From contig NZ_CP032829.1 in NCBI RefSeq assembly GCF_003660165.1, positions 2,493,001-2,557,000 on the forward strand: a stretch of 64,000 nt of DNA, written 5' to 3'. This document shows positions 35,622 to 45,805 of this stretch, piece after piece. This stretch comes from Sphingomonas paeninsulae. GTDB lineage: Bacteria; Pseudomonadota; Alphaproteobacteria; Sphingomonadales; Sphingomonadaceae. How positions within the stretch are numbered: the stretch's first letter is position 1; every line of letters begins with the position of its first letter. Under the pieces are notes generated by a model. The model saw only the letters and a program-made list of their open reading frames with translations, did not search any database and was not told where the DNA came from. A program made the position numbers and the translations under genes.

Positions 35622-36278
35622 TCAGTCGGCCGCAGCAAAATGGGCTATCTGGTCTGCATGTGCCTTTAAGAGCGACGGGCGGCCGTGGCGCGTGCAACAT
35701 AGTCACGACAAGCGGAATTGTCGCGAGCCCGTCGAACCGATCGACAAGGCGTAGCACATCCGCCATCAATATGTCGGCCACGGAGAAGGTTCCGGCCAGC
35801 CATTCGCATGTTTTCACGACTGGCTCCAAATGCTGCAGTAGGGCTTTAAGAAACGCGTCGAACTGTTTTGAGCCCGGCGATTCACCGATGTCACCAGAAA
35901 ATTTGAGTAGGGTCGAGGGCGGGCTCGCCATTTCGACCGAATTGAGGGCCGCGAACAGCCATTCCAATGCTTCTTCCGTTCGTGCGGCTCGGCGGGCATC
36001 AGTGCGTCACCACGGTTACCTCAGTGGAGCAGGATCGCTCCACTCTCAAAAATCGAGATGTCTCCATCGGTCAACCATGGCACTTGGCCGAACGGCTGAT
36101 GCGCAAAATGTGCGGCATTCCGATCACGAAATGGCACGCTCTCGACGCGATATGGCAATCCGGCTTCTTCCAGTGCCTAGCGCACGCGTATGTCCCGCAC
36201 ATGGCCGCGGGGCATCTTGGGAACCCAGTCGAAGGTGTGGAGGATCAGATCGACCAATTCGGAATTTCCTTCATTCTA
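35622..36278 (-). pseudogene. glutathione S-transferase, decayed
   Basis: Minus-strand pieces line up with a whole GST. The N-terminal thioredoxin fold reads LVDLILHTFDWVPKMPRGHV, RDIRVR-stop-ALEEAGLPYR, then FGQVPWLTDGDISIFESGAI followed by LLH-stop. The helical domain in another frame reads EEALEWLFAALNSVEMASPP, HLEPVVKTCEWLAGTFSVAD and ILMADVLRLVDRFDGLA. The end is in further frames: CRDYVARATA, then LKAHADQIAHFAAAD before a TGA at 35622-35624. Two in-frame stops (TAG, TGA) and at least three frame changes show it is dead. It lies between the two convergent redox operons. Confidence 0.75.
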
Positions 36279-36327
36279 TGCGACTTATGGTAGCTTTCCA
36301 GCACCGCCGAAAGAAGCGTGAGGTTGC

Positions 36328-39300
36328 TTAGCTGCCCACCCAATCCGCCAAACTCGGTGCATCCACAACTTTATATGGCACTCCCTTCCGAGTCAGGAAC
36401 AGTTTTTCCATTTCCTTGCGCGTGAAGGGGCGGCTGCCGACCCGGCCGAATACGGCGATCTGGTCGCCGGTTTCATCGACGGCGCGGTCGCGGTCCAGAC
36501 CCTTTGACATGGCAAGGGCCGGTGAAGGCGTCTTTGCCCAGGCGATCAGTTCGGGCTTTGGCTGTGGTGAAAAGCCATAGAAGTTTGGCTGGCTTTCCGG
36601 GCTGGTCAGTTGGATGACTTTCATACCGTTCCGCCCGTCCGCGACATAAGCGAACAGCGAAGCATTGGTGGTGCCGACGATCACGTCGTGGACGTCGTTC
36701 ATTCGACCGCCGAAAGTCTCTTTCATATATATCACGGGAGAGGCGGGCTTGGTGATATTGACGATTACCAGTCCCTCGGCACCGCCCGCGACATAAGCAT
36801 AGGTCCTCGCGAGATAGATGCGTGATGCGTTGGCGAGCACGACATTGCCTGACGGAATGGCCACTGGCGTGGCGAGGTTCGTCACGTCGAACAGCTTCAA
36901 CCCTTGCGCATCCGATACCCAGAGGTAGCGAAACTGGAGCGCCGTTGCGCGGGCGTCATCCAGCGGAATTGTCGCGGTCAGCTTTGGATGCAGCGGATCA
37001 TCCAGGTCGATCACGACCAGTCCGATCTTTGCGGTGACATAGGCATAATGCCCCGCCAGTGTAACGTGCCGCGCGCCGCCAAGCACATTGCCGGGGTTCC
37101 ACGTCACCGCACGCTTCAGAAAGTTGTTGCGAAACTCTCCGTCGCTCATCGTCGTGATGTCGGTGAGGATCAGACCTTCCACGCTATCGGTGATGACCGC
37201 ATAGTTATAGATTGGGTGAAACGCCTGTTCTTGATTGAGTGTCCGCATCTCGGGGGTGTTGCGCAACGGGTTGATCGGCTGATCGGTTGGCAACGCCATG
37301 CAGGTGGCATTGGTCGAACTGATATGCGCGTTCTGGCCGAGTGGTGAGAATGGCGCGGCGACGATGGGATTGGAGAAGCCCTTGTTGCCAATAGAGGCGA
37401 CGTCATAAACCCGAAAGCCGCCGCGTCCCTCCGACACATACATATATTCGCCACGCAGTTGCAGGCAGCCGACTGCATCACGAGTGCCTTGGGTAACGTT
37501 GCGGAATTGTTCGTGTGCCTGGGTTTCGCCGGACAGATTTTTGTCGAACGTCTTCCCCCGGGTCCAGTTGATCAGCTCGCGCTTGTTCTTTTCAACGTGG
37601 AGTTTGAAATAATCGGGATAGGCATAGCGTTGCAGATAGCTGCCGAGGACGGCTTGCGGTTCATCCCATTCGGTCACGCGGATCGCCTCGAACCCGCCTT
37701 CAAGGCCGGTCCAGGCATTCATTCCGACAAAGTTTACGAAGTTCGTGCCGAGCAACAACAACTGCGACATGATCGCATTATTGTCCTCATTCGCTGAAAC
37801 GTGACAGTCCGAACAGGTCTTGGTCTCGGTGGTCCGAACAGTGTGCGGGAAGTGTGGTGCAAAGGCTTGGCTTGAAAACCCGATCGCGGAGATCGGTGGC
37901 TGCTGAATATAGATGCGCTCGCGGTTGAGATTGGTCGACGACAGCACCAGTGCAGAGGTCGATCGGACCGGCGCAATGATGTTGCCCTTGGTCGCCATGT
38001 GACGGCCGAGCTGGAACATGTCGTCGCGTGCCACCTGCGGATTATACGTCGCGAAATTGCGCGTTTCTTCGCCATCGTATTTGTGGCTGGATGTTTTCCA
38101 GTTCGCCTCGATTGGCAAATGGCACCCACCACAGGAGGTCGTCCAACTCAGGTGGCAAGTGAAACAGGCCATCTTGTCATCGCCATGCGCGCGGTCGGCG
38201 GGGGCGATGCCCGGCCCCCAACCTTGAGTGTCGCTGCCGCCCATCAATTTGGCCCGCGCAGATTTGATGTTGAAATCGGGAGAGGTGCGATCGACCGAAT
38301 CCTTGGTCAGATGCACACGCCATTCAAGTTTCGGGTCGGTAATGGAGCGCTGCATCAGGACGCGGCGGCCGCTATCGTCAGTCATCCATTCGAAGCGGCG
38401 CTGGCCGTCGGGGTTACGGAGCAGCGTAAGGTTCCCGCCGGCGGGTCGCGCAGCCGGTCCGCTGGTCAACAATGTCGGGTAGGCATCTGCCGTGCCGTGG
38501 CAATCCTTGCACCCGATCTCGACCGCGTTGGCCACTTCACCATAAATCAGGCCGTTGCCGTGACTGTCCTGCGCGAAATGGCAGTCGGCGCATTGCAGTC
38601 CTTTTTCGGCATGGATGTCCATCAGATGGACTGATTTTCCCGGACTCGTGCCGATCGGAACGAACTTCGGTTCGCCGTTCTTGCGCCACTTCTCGGGGTC
38701 GTCATTTGCAACGATCTTGCCATTGGCATCGAGCAAATTTCCTTCTCGATCGCGCTTCAGGATTGCCCGGAAATTCCAGCCGTGGCCGTGATAATCGGCA
38801 AACTGTGTATCCTTCATCGTCGGGTTCAGGTCGTACACATTACGCAGGAAATCGAGATCGGCCCACGACCCGCGTACGGCGGCTCCTTCAGGATTTCGGT
38901 CGAGCACCTGACGCGCGAAATCGGCCTTTGGATAGTGCTGTTCCTTTGGCCACATCCGCGGGGCATCAGCTTCGTAATCCCACATCGTGTATCCGAGGAA
39001 CGAGTTCAGGAAGATGTTGGGCTGGTGCATATGACAGCCCATGCACTGGCTGGTCGGGATTGCGCGGGTGAAGGCGTGTTCGACAGGATGGCCCTTTTCC
39101 TTCTGTCCCGGTTCGCGAGAGGCATCGCCGTGGACGGCATATTCGCCCGATCGTGACGCTGTTGCGTGATCGCCGTGCTCCACGGGTTCCAATCGATCCT
39201 TGATAGTTGGATCGACGGTGGCAGTCTGACCATCGCGGCCATATTTCGCCCAGATCGACGAATGGCGCGGCTCGCGGTCATTTGCATAAACGACATGGCA

Positions 39301-40299
39301 GGCGGTGCAGCCCGACTGGCGATAATCGCCCGGTTGATCGTTTGTCCCCATAAACCACATGAATGGGTCGTTGAGCCGGGTCTTGTGGATATTTAGCACC
39401 GGAATCGCGACGCGCAGGCCGGTGCCGGGGCCGCGATTGGACTGCTTCAGATCGGGCCGTCCGGGTTCTTCGAGCCGCTGGATGCTGCCCGTCGGATTAG
39501 GGAGGCCGATTTCTGCAAATTGCGTCGAAATATTCCGCCCGCCACGTTCGAAAACGCGAAAAATATCTCCTGGGGGAACCACCTGCCAGGTCGGTAGCGG
39601 ATACAGCACAGGTAAAGCGCCACGAGCTTGCTGATCGGGGGTAACCGTGCCGTGTGGTTCGCCGGGTGACATGATTTTCGCAGGCTCGCCAGTACGCGTA
39701 TAGGCTTCACCAAAGGCGTAGTTCTTGAACGGAATAATGCCGTTATTATAGGCCGCACCACCCCATAGCATCGCCCCAGACGCCATGATCGAGCGCTCTG
39801 CAGCTTCGATCGTTTCCTGATGACATGCGCCACAACTTTCGCGGACGACGCGGTAATCGGACGGATTGACGAAGCGAACGTACTCGGGCGCTTCCTTGTT
39901 TAACAGCGTATAGCTTTGCCGTGGATTGGCAGGTGAAGGCCAGTTCCACGCCTTTGGAAAGCGGGGCATGACGTGGGCACGGTTGCGGATCGCGACGTAG
40001 CGTGGGTCGTCGAACTTATCGGTCTTTTCGGCTTCGGGCAGCGTGGCGCTGGCGTCGCCGCCGTGGCAGTCAGTGCAACCAAGAACCACGGATTCGGACT
40101 TGTGCATCGACCATGCATCAGAGGCCGAATGGCACGATATGCAGCCAGCGCTTTTTGCCTTTGCCTCGTCCAGGGTCTGGGTCGGCGGAGCAGGGGGCGT
40201 GAAACTATAGTGAATTTCCTGCGGCTTTTCGGCGTTGCTTGCACGAAGCACCGATGCCGGGACCATTAACAAAAGCAGAATCGCGAGCCAGCGCATCAA
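36328..40299 (-). CDS. decaheme cytochrome c with C-terminal LVIVD beta-propeller repeats
   Basis: A 1323-residue exported protein. A signal peptide (MMRWLAILLLLMVPASVLRA) is followed by a region of about 900 residues with ten CxxCH motifs: CISCH, CTDCH, CGACH, CTACH, CMGCH, CADCH, CKDCH, CFTCH, CGGCH and CSDCH. Residues about 950-1240 contain LVIVD-type repeats (GEYMYVSEGRGGFRVYDVAS; YAYVTAKIGLVVIDLDDPL; YAYVAGGAEGLVIVNITKP; FAYVADGRNGMKVIQLT), which form a propeller often on cell-surface proteins. With the outer-membrane barrel encoded just upstream (4-base overlap) it is likely the periplasmic or surface end of an electron path. The substrate is unknown. It is the last gene of its operon. 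Confidence 0.85.
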   Translation of the reverse strand: MMRWLAILLLLMVPASVLRASNAEKPQEIHYSFTPPAPPTQTLDEAKAKSAGCISCHSASDAWSMHKSESVVLGCTDCHGGDASATLPEAEKTDKFDDPRYVAIRNRAHVMPRFPKAWNWPSPANPRQSYTLLNKEAPEYVRFVNPSDYRVVRESCGACHQETIEAAERSIMASGAMLWGGAAYNNGIIPFKNYAFGEAYTRTGEPAKIMSPGEPHGTVTPDQQARGALPVLYPLPTWQVVPPGDIFRVFERGGRNISTQFAEIGLPNPTGSIQRLEEPGRPDLKQSNRGPGTGLRVAIPVLNIHKTRLNDPFMWFMGTNDQPGDYRQSGCTACHVVYANDREPRHSSIWAKYGRDGQTATVDPTIKDRLEPVEHGDHATASRSGEYAVHGDASREPGQKEKGHPVEHAFTRAIPTSQCMGCHMHQPNIFLNSFLGYTMWDYEADAPRMWPKEQHYPKADFARQVLDRNPEGAAVRGSWADLDFLRNVYDLNPTMKDTQFADYHGHGWNFRAILKRDREGNLLDANGKIVANDDPEKWRKNGEPKFVPIGTSPGKSVHLMDIHAEKGLQCADCHFAQDSHGNGLIYGEVANAVEIGCKDCHGTADAYPTLLTSGPAARPAGGNLTLLRNPDGQRRFEWMTDDSGRRVLMQRSITDPKLEWRVHLTKDSVDRTSPDFNIKSARAKLMGGSDTQGWGPGIAPADRAHGDDKMACFTCHLSWTTSCGGCHLPIEANWKTSSHKYDGEETRNFATYNPQVARDDMFQLGRHMATKGNIIAPVRSTSALVLSSTNLNRERIYIQQPPISAIGFSSQAFAPHFPHTVRTTETKTCSDCHVSANEDNNAIMSQLLLLGTNFVNFVGMNAWTGLEGGFEAIRVTEWDEPQAVLGSYLQRYAYPDYFKLHVEKNKRELINWTRGKTFDKNLSGETQAHEQFRNVTQGTRDAVGCLQLRGEYMYVSEGRGGFRVYDVASIGNKGFSNPIVAAPFSPLGQNAHISSTNATCMALPTDQPINPLRNTPEMRTLNQEQAFHPIYNYAVITDSVEGLILTDITTMSDGEFRNNFLKRAVTWNPGNVLGGARHVTLAGHYAYVTAKIGLVVIDLDDPLHPKLTATIPLDDARATALQFRYLWVSDAQGLKLFDVTNLATPVAIPSGNVVLANASRIYLARTYAYVAGGAEGLVIVNITKPASPVIYMKETFGGRMNDVHDVIVGTTNASLFAYVADGRNGMKVIQLTSPESQPNFYGFSPQPKPELIAWAKTPSPALAMSKGLDRDRAVDETGDQIAVFGRVGSRPFTRKEMEKLFLTRKGVPYKVVDAPSLADWVGS

Positions 40300-42319
40300 A
40301 AACTCACGATCGTATTGAAGAGCATCGAATAAAAGCGATCGTCACGACGCGAACTGGCGAACAGATCCTTGAATCCAGCGCCCGGTTGCAGGACCGCACC
40401 TGACAGGCGAAACACGACATTCTGGATGGCTTTTGGCCGAAATATCGTCGCGATCGACACGTCGTAACCGATGGATTTCGGAATGCTGCCCTCCATCCTC
40501 AGTGCCTGCAGGGTTGCAGTATTGGCGAACCAAAGATGGTTGACGTTGGTCGATATCCGCAAGGTTGGCGTGACGTCGAAGTCGGCACCCGCGCCAATCA
40601 GGACGGTGCCGGGATTGTTGAAATTCGACTGCCCCTGTTCCTTGGATGAGCGCAAATCGTTCAGGACTCCATTGCGCGAACTGATCGAAACTGCGCGTCC
40701 GCCACCTGCGAACGGGATGCTTTGGCGTATCCAGTAGCTTGTATCGGCTCCTGCAAAGATCGGGTTTTCGAATATCGCGTCGAACCCGGTTTCCTTGTTA
40801 TCATAGGGTTTGCTATCACCGCTGGCGTACAGGACGGACACCCGGATACGCGCCCAGTCGGTGTCAATGCTTGGTTCGGCAGCAAAGAAATAAGCGCGGA
40901 TGTCGGCCGGCTGGGATGTGAAAAAGCTGTTCCGGTCCTGCCCGAACGCGCCATAGGCCTGCGCCGTCAGGTTGATGCGGCCTATATGACCATCAAGGGC
41001 GTAGCCGATGTAGCCCACATCATATTCACGACCACGCAAATCGCCGAGCAGCGCCGGTCGGACGGGAAAGCCGTTGTTGTCGATTTCGATCCGATTGCGT
41101 TCGCGGTTCATATTGTAGGTCAGCGATATTTGACTGGTCATACCGACAACCGGGAAATCCTGTCGGTATAGATTGGCGGCGACAACCCAATCGTGCCGGG
41201 GGAATCAACAATCGAATTCAGGCCAGAGTTGGTATCCTTTTCCAGTCGCCAGAACGCCGCCAGATTGAACTGAAACCGATTGTTGTCGCGATTGCCGAAG
41301 AACCGAATGCCAAGTTGGCTGTCGTTGAACAGGAACCCGCGAAAATCCGCCTGAAATGGCTGTATACCGACACGGATTGATTCAAAGTCATAACGGTCGG
41401 ACGTGTTGCGAAGGTGATAGTCCACAAATGCTTCCTGAACGCCCAGGAAGTTGTCCCAGCGATGTGTGTGGACGCTCGGTCGCACGTCGAGCACGCGTCG
41501 TTCGGAGACGTCCACGTAATTCGTATTATAGGCGAGTGTTACCCGATATTCGATCTCTGGCGGCTTGAACGCAGTCGAACCCTTGATGAGCGAAAAGCCG
41601 GCGATGAACGTCTGCGATGCCAGGATCGACTGTCCGCGCCCGAACACATCGAGACTGCCGGGGCGCCCCGTCGTTTGCACACCAACGGGCGTCGGAAAGC
41701 TGCGCGGCTCGATCACGGTGTCCGAAACTCCGGTCAGTGCGAGGAACCAGTCGTCGTGTTTCAGACCAAGAAAGCGCGGGGTCAGGCAGCGCGGAATACC
41801 CGCGGCCTTTCGTCTTGCCTGTTCCTCCTCGGTGTTGAGGCAAACGGGGCGATCGCCCTTTAGAACGTTCTGGTGATAGGGGTCGCGGACCGAATGACAG
41901 ACCGCCAGAAGGCTCGGGTACAGGCTGCCCTGTGGACACAGGGTTTGGATAAGCCGCCAGCGATCGGGGACGGGGAATTCGTTCGTCGGAAAGGCCTCGG
42001 GCGGCGGTGGGTGAATTGCCCCGATATTTTCCTGCGTTATTGGGTCCGGCAATGGCTTTTCGTGCCCTGGACGTCGCCGACCGTCGATCAGTGCGCCGTC
42101 TGCGGAGATTGAGGGTTCGGCTGCGGCAGGCGGCGTTGCGGGGGCGACCTGACCGGGTGCTGGCTGTGCACTGTCCTCATCCACGAAGCGCCGCAGTATC
42201 CGTTCGCGCACGGCATCGCTTGTCCCGTTGCGCGACATCGCATTAGCTTCGCCAGATATCATCGCGAGCACTGGTAGAAATGGTGCAATGATGGCCAACT
42301 CAGCGCCCCTCGCACACAT
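40296..42319 (-). CDS. outer-membrane beta-barrel protein of the cytochrome operon (one frame break)
   Basis: About 674 residues after repair. A signal peptide (LAIIAPFLPVLAMISGEANA) and a Pro-rich 100-residue plug-like region are followed by many amphipathic strands (PEIEYRVTLAYNTNYVDVSE; NRFQFNLAAFWRLEKDTNSG; YDVSIATIFRPKAIQNVVFR) and a terminal Phe (MLFNTIVSF), the outer-membrane insertion signal. The frame breaks at five G (41198-41202 on the plus strand). Adding one G/C turns SPGTIGLSPP into SPRHDWVVAANLYRQDFPVV and joins the two halves. It might house or dock the cytochromes as MtrB/PioB do, but I see no specific match to those. ATG 42319 overlaps the previous gene by 20 bases. Confidence 0.75.
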
Positions 42320-44243
42320 TCTGCGTCGCGGTGTCGAGAAATGGCGCGAAGGGGCATGAGACGTAACGCAGCCGAACGCCGGGGCTGTTGGACAGGGCGA
42401 TCAGAATCTGGTCGGCGCGAATTGCCGTGTCCGCGTTGCCGATGCCGGTTCCGATCCGAAGGCCGCCGTTCGACGTACCCAGAAATGAAATCATGTCATC
42501 CTGATCGATACCGTCGCCCGATACGCCCAGCCCGCCGACGAGTTGCGAGCCGCGATAGACAGGCACACCGCCAGGAAAGATCTGTATCCCGTTGGCGAGT
42601 TTGGACGAGTTCGTGATTTTGGTGCAGCGTTGCGGAGTATCGGTAGGCCCGCCGGCAACGAACGCTAGATGTTCGCCGAGGTTTTGCAAAATCAATGCCG
42701 ATTGTAATCCGGTTGAAAACGGCCCGAATTGGCCGATCGGACGCGATAGCGGGCCATTCGGGCGCCCGAGTTCTCCATCGGGGAAATAGGGCCGCGCCAA
42801 ATTGCCGATCGAACGAACTGCAAACGCGGTCTTGCCGGTAAGCGCCACGGGATCATTCAGGAAGGTGCGAGTTTTAGGTACGAAATCACGAACGTCCTGT
42901 GACGGGTCGGACAGTAAGTCTCCACCCGCGCTGGCGCTGGAAAAGAACATCGCCGTTCGCGCTTTTTGCAGGGAGACGTCAGTGCCGAAGATCGGCGCAT
43001 CGGGCGAACGCACGATGCCAAGAACGGTCCCGCTAGTATCGACAAGGCTGATCGAAACCTGCGCTCTGCTATCCAGAGGCTGACGGATTTGGGCGCGTGC
43101 ACGGCTCATCACGGTGAACGCTTCTTCGAGCAGAGCGCGCGCTTCGGCGAGTGTGATCGGAGCGCCGTCGGTCCCGCTTTGCACTGGAAAACGATCGACT
43201 CCCGTACCGTCTGTCAGAACGAAAGCGTCGCGGTTGGCAAACTCTGCGGTGGTGGAGGGGCGCATACCCGACGCCTCGGTTCCATAGGCGGTGCCGGCAA
43301 TAATTGCTGCTGTGCTGTAGCCCCTGATCGCGAGCAGGCTGCCAGAGCCACTGATAGCAGCATAGCTCGGGGCGGCCCCAGTGCGCCGGAACCCGGCAGA
43401 TGTCGCGTCGCTATACCGCAGCAATGTTCCGTCCACCGTGATGCGATCGGCGCGAATCGTTAGGGGAGCGTCGAACCCTGTGGTCCCGGCGAGCGCGATG
43501 AACTCTTCATCACTGTTATCGATATTGGTGATGTCGGGATCGGAACCATATTGACCATCGGACATGACTCCGATGCCACCGACCAGCACGCCGTTTTTAT
43601 ATAATGGAAAGCCGCCCGGATCTGCCGATAGCCCCAGAGGTGAGCGCTTCGGACCGATGAGAGCTGCCGATCCGGCAGTCCCGAAACGAGTCGACAAATC
43701 GGAACAGGGAAGCGAACTGAATTGCACGCCGAACAAAGGGCCGCTCTCTAGTCCGGGGGTCTGCGACGGTGCGGGCGGGAACTGTTCCTGCACGATTTCA
43801 GATGCTGTCCGCGTCGAGAAGGCGTTGCCGCCGCTCGATAAATAAGCGCCGGTGATGGCCTTTGCGATTGCTCCTGCTGCGGCGGGAATGGTCAAATTTT
43901 GCGCGTCGATATTCTGGCCGTTTGGTGCTGGGCCAGTTACCGCCGTTGGATTCGCGCCCGTCATGTTGAACACCGCGAGTACGTTGCCGACGCGATCGGT
44001 AACGGCAATAACGGCGGGTGCGGATCGCGCCTGTGCCTCCGATACTGCTCCCGCAAGCACTGTCTGAACATCCGCCACCGACAGCGATTCCTGTGCCGGA
44101 ACTGTATATTGCGCGGTCGGCGGAGGGGATGCAGGGGGTGTCGCTGCGGGCGTCCCGTTGTTATCGGTCCCGCCGCCACCGCATGAGGCGAGGAGGAGCG
44201 AAGCGATGGCAATCGTGCTTGCCGTGCGCTTGAATATCTTCAT
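42300..44243 (-). CDS. lipoprotein with two GlcG/HbpS-type heme-binding-like domains
   Basis: A 647-residue lipoprotein: signal peptide with lipobox LLAS-Cys21, then a Gly/Thr/Pro-rich linker. Two domains of the GlcG/HbpS family follow, roughly 50-330 and 370-630. Each shows the sequence AVIAVTDRVGNVLAVFNMTG or ISLVDTSGTVLGIVRSPDAP, then an activation of SxxKARTA type (VSLQKARTAMFFSSASAG), and GGFPLYKNGVLVGGIGVMSD or GGVPVYRGSQLVGGLGVSGD near each end. Some HbpS proteins bind heme and iron at the surface. In this operon it could store, relay or sense heme next to the cytochromes. Overlaps are ATGA with the cytochrome gene before it and 20 bases with the barrel gene after it. Confidence 0.75.
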   Translation of the reverse strand: MKIFKRTASTIAIASLLLASCGGGGTDNNGTPAATPPASPPPTAQYTVPAQESLSVADVQTVLAGAVSEAQARSAPAVIAVTDRVGNVLAVFNMTGANPTAVTGPAPNGQNIDAQNLTIPAAAGAIAKAITGAYLSSGGNAFSTRTASEIVQEQFPPAPSQTPGLESGPLFGVQFSSLPCSDLSTRFGTAGSAALIGPKRSPLGLSADPGGFPLYKNGVLVGGIGVMSDGQYGSDPDITNIDNSDEEFIALAGTTGFDAPLTIRADRITVDGTLLRYSDATSAGFRRTGAAPSYAAISGSGSLLAIRGYSTAAIIAGTAYGTEASGMRPSTTAEFANRDAFVLTDGTGVDRFPVQSGTDGAPITLAEARALLEEAFTVMSRARAQIRQPLDSRAQVSISLVDTSGTVLGIVRSPDAPIFGTDVSLQKARTAMFFSSASAGGDLLSDPSQDVRDFVPKTRTFLNDPVALTGKTAFAVRSIGNLARPYFPDGELGRPNGPLSRPIGQFGPFSTGLQSALILQNLGEHLAFVAGGPTDTPQRCTKITNSSKLANGIQIFPGGVPVYRGSQLVGGLGVSGDGIDQDDMISFLGTSNGGLRIGTGIGNADTAIRADQILIALSNSPGVRLRYVSCPFAPFLDTATQNVCEGR

Positions 44244-45647
44244 CGCAGCGTCCTGATCGTGCGAACCGCGCTGCCCAAGGCCCGGCGGAATTCGAGAGGG
44301 CGATAATCGTTCGGATCTTTCACCGCAGCATAGGCTCGGTTGATATCACCCCGGATAGCCTGAGCAGACCCCGGCGGCACCTGGCCCGCGTTGACCATCG
44401 CGTTGAGCAAGGTATCGACCGCCATCACCGACTGGGTGCTGCCGGTGTAGTCGGTGAAGCGAGGCGAAATTGCTTCGCTCGAGATACTCTCGATGATCGC
44501 CATCGTTCGGGTGCGATCGAAAGTCGCCGAACCAAATGCCTCTGCCAACGCGCGGGCCGATGCCCGGAGCTTAGTACCGGCAGCGATTGCCGCTGCTCGG
44601 CTTTCGGTATTGGCATGGTGAAATGCCTTGCTGTCGGTATCGAACCGGGCGGCGAGGACAGGGGCGATCACGCGCGCGGCGGCGGACAGCATGATCATAT
44701 TTTCGTCGTTGAAGGGGGCGTGCCGGGGGCGATGTTACGGCCAGGGTTGTCGAGTGCTGTCGGTTTGAAGGTTTCTGAGTCTTCGATCCGGCGGTGGCAA
44801 CTGTGGCAATCGTAGAAATAGAATTCGGGGAATGCGCCCTCTGTCCCATATTGTGGGTTTGCGTAGAGCGAGAGTGCGCGGTCGAGGGCCATTGCCTGAC
44901 CGACGGCCCAGACGCGCACATTGTTGGTGCGTCCCTTTCGCGCGGCATAGTCGGCGTCTTCGTTATGATGTTGTTGTAGCGTGGAAAACAGGTCGAGTTC
45001 GAAGCTGATGCGGGGATGTCCGGCCGCCATCATGCGATGACTGACGAACTGGCCGCCGTCGGCCGAACCAAAGTGGCAATCGAGGCATACTGCCGCTTTG
45101 ACCTGAGGGCGATCGAGCGGGATCATCCCTTTTGCGACGTTAGCGGCGTGAGTTCCACCGACGGCGCGGTGGCTGGCGATCCATTCCGATGAGCCGCCGT
45201 GGCAAGCCTCGCAACCCACACCATCGCTCAGGCGAAATTGCGCACCGCGTTTGCCCATGGGAGGTGCATCTGCGTGACAGCCGAGGCATTCGCCTGCCGA
45301 AGTTGCGGGTCCGATACCGAGCCGCGCAGCAATTGCGCGCCCCGAGGTGCGGACAGGACGGCATAAGCGCGCGAATGGGCACCGGTTGGTGAGGACGGTT
45401 CCTGCCAGCGCAGTATTTCATCCTGCCGGACTATTTTGCCATCGGCTTCCTGCCGTCCGTGGCAGGTCGTTCCGCCACAGGATGCTACGCCGAGGTGGAT
45501 GTTGTCTGCTGGAAGGGCGGCTTTAACAGTTCCGCCGACAAGGCCGAATGTCAGCGCGGATGCGGCCAGCGCCAGGCACAATCCTGCCGCCCAGAAAGCG
45601 GCCGCGCGGCGACGTATCGTTGCACTGAAAAATTGACGCACCCGCAA
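44240..45647 (-). CDS. pentaheme cytochrome c554-like protein (two frame breaks)
   Basis: About 469 residues after repair; an exported c-type cytochrome. Heme motifs in order: CGGTTCH (a CX4CH variant, in HLGVASCGGTTCHGRQ), ECLGCH, CEACH, CLDCH and CHSCH, the arrangement of cytochrome c554-like proteins. A helical C-terminal domain without hemes follows (MLSAAARVIAPVLAARFDTD). Break 1: four C at 45340-45343; one more gives PRGRAIAARLGIGPATSAGE leading into ECLGCHAD. Break 2: five G at 44714-44718; one more gives GTPPFNDENMIMLSAAAR. Without repair it appears as three genes. The first start is TTG 45647 (GTG 45641 also possible) after GGGGGG. It heads the four-gene minus operon. Confidence 0.8.
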
Positions 45648-45805
45648 ATACCCCCCGTCCGGCCCCGGGAGGGGTCGGTCGATACTTCACAATCTAGCGT
45701 TGCTACCCCTTGTCGTTCCGCAACTCTAACGAAGGAGTAGCCGCCGTGGCAAGGCAGAATTGGTATTCCCGACCAGTTCGTACATCGCCCCGAAACAACG
45801 TTTAT

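Noticed and set aside
35050..35967. 305-codon minus-strand frame
   Set aside because: Its left two thirds lie antisense to the phosphodiesterase; its right part is one piece of the dead GST gene.
36328..42319. Naming the barrel and decaheme proteins MtrB/MtrC or PioB/PioA
   Set aside because: Heme numbers and order fit loosely, but I see none of the specific sequence signs of those proteins, so only a general role is given.
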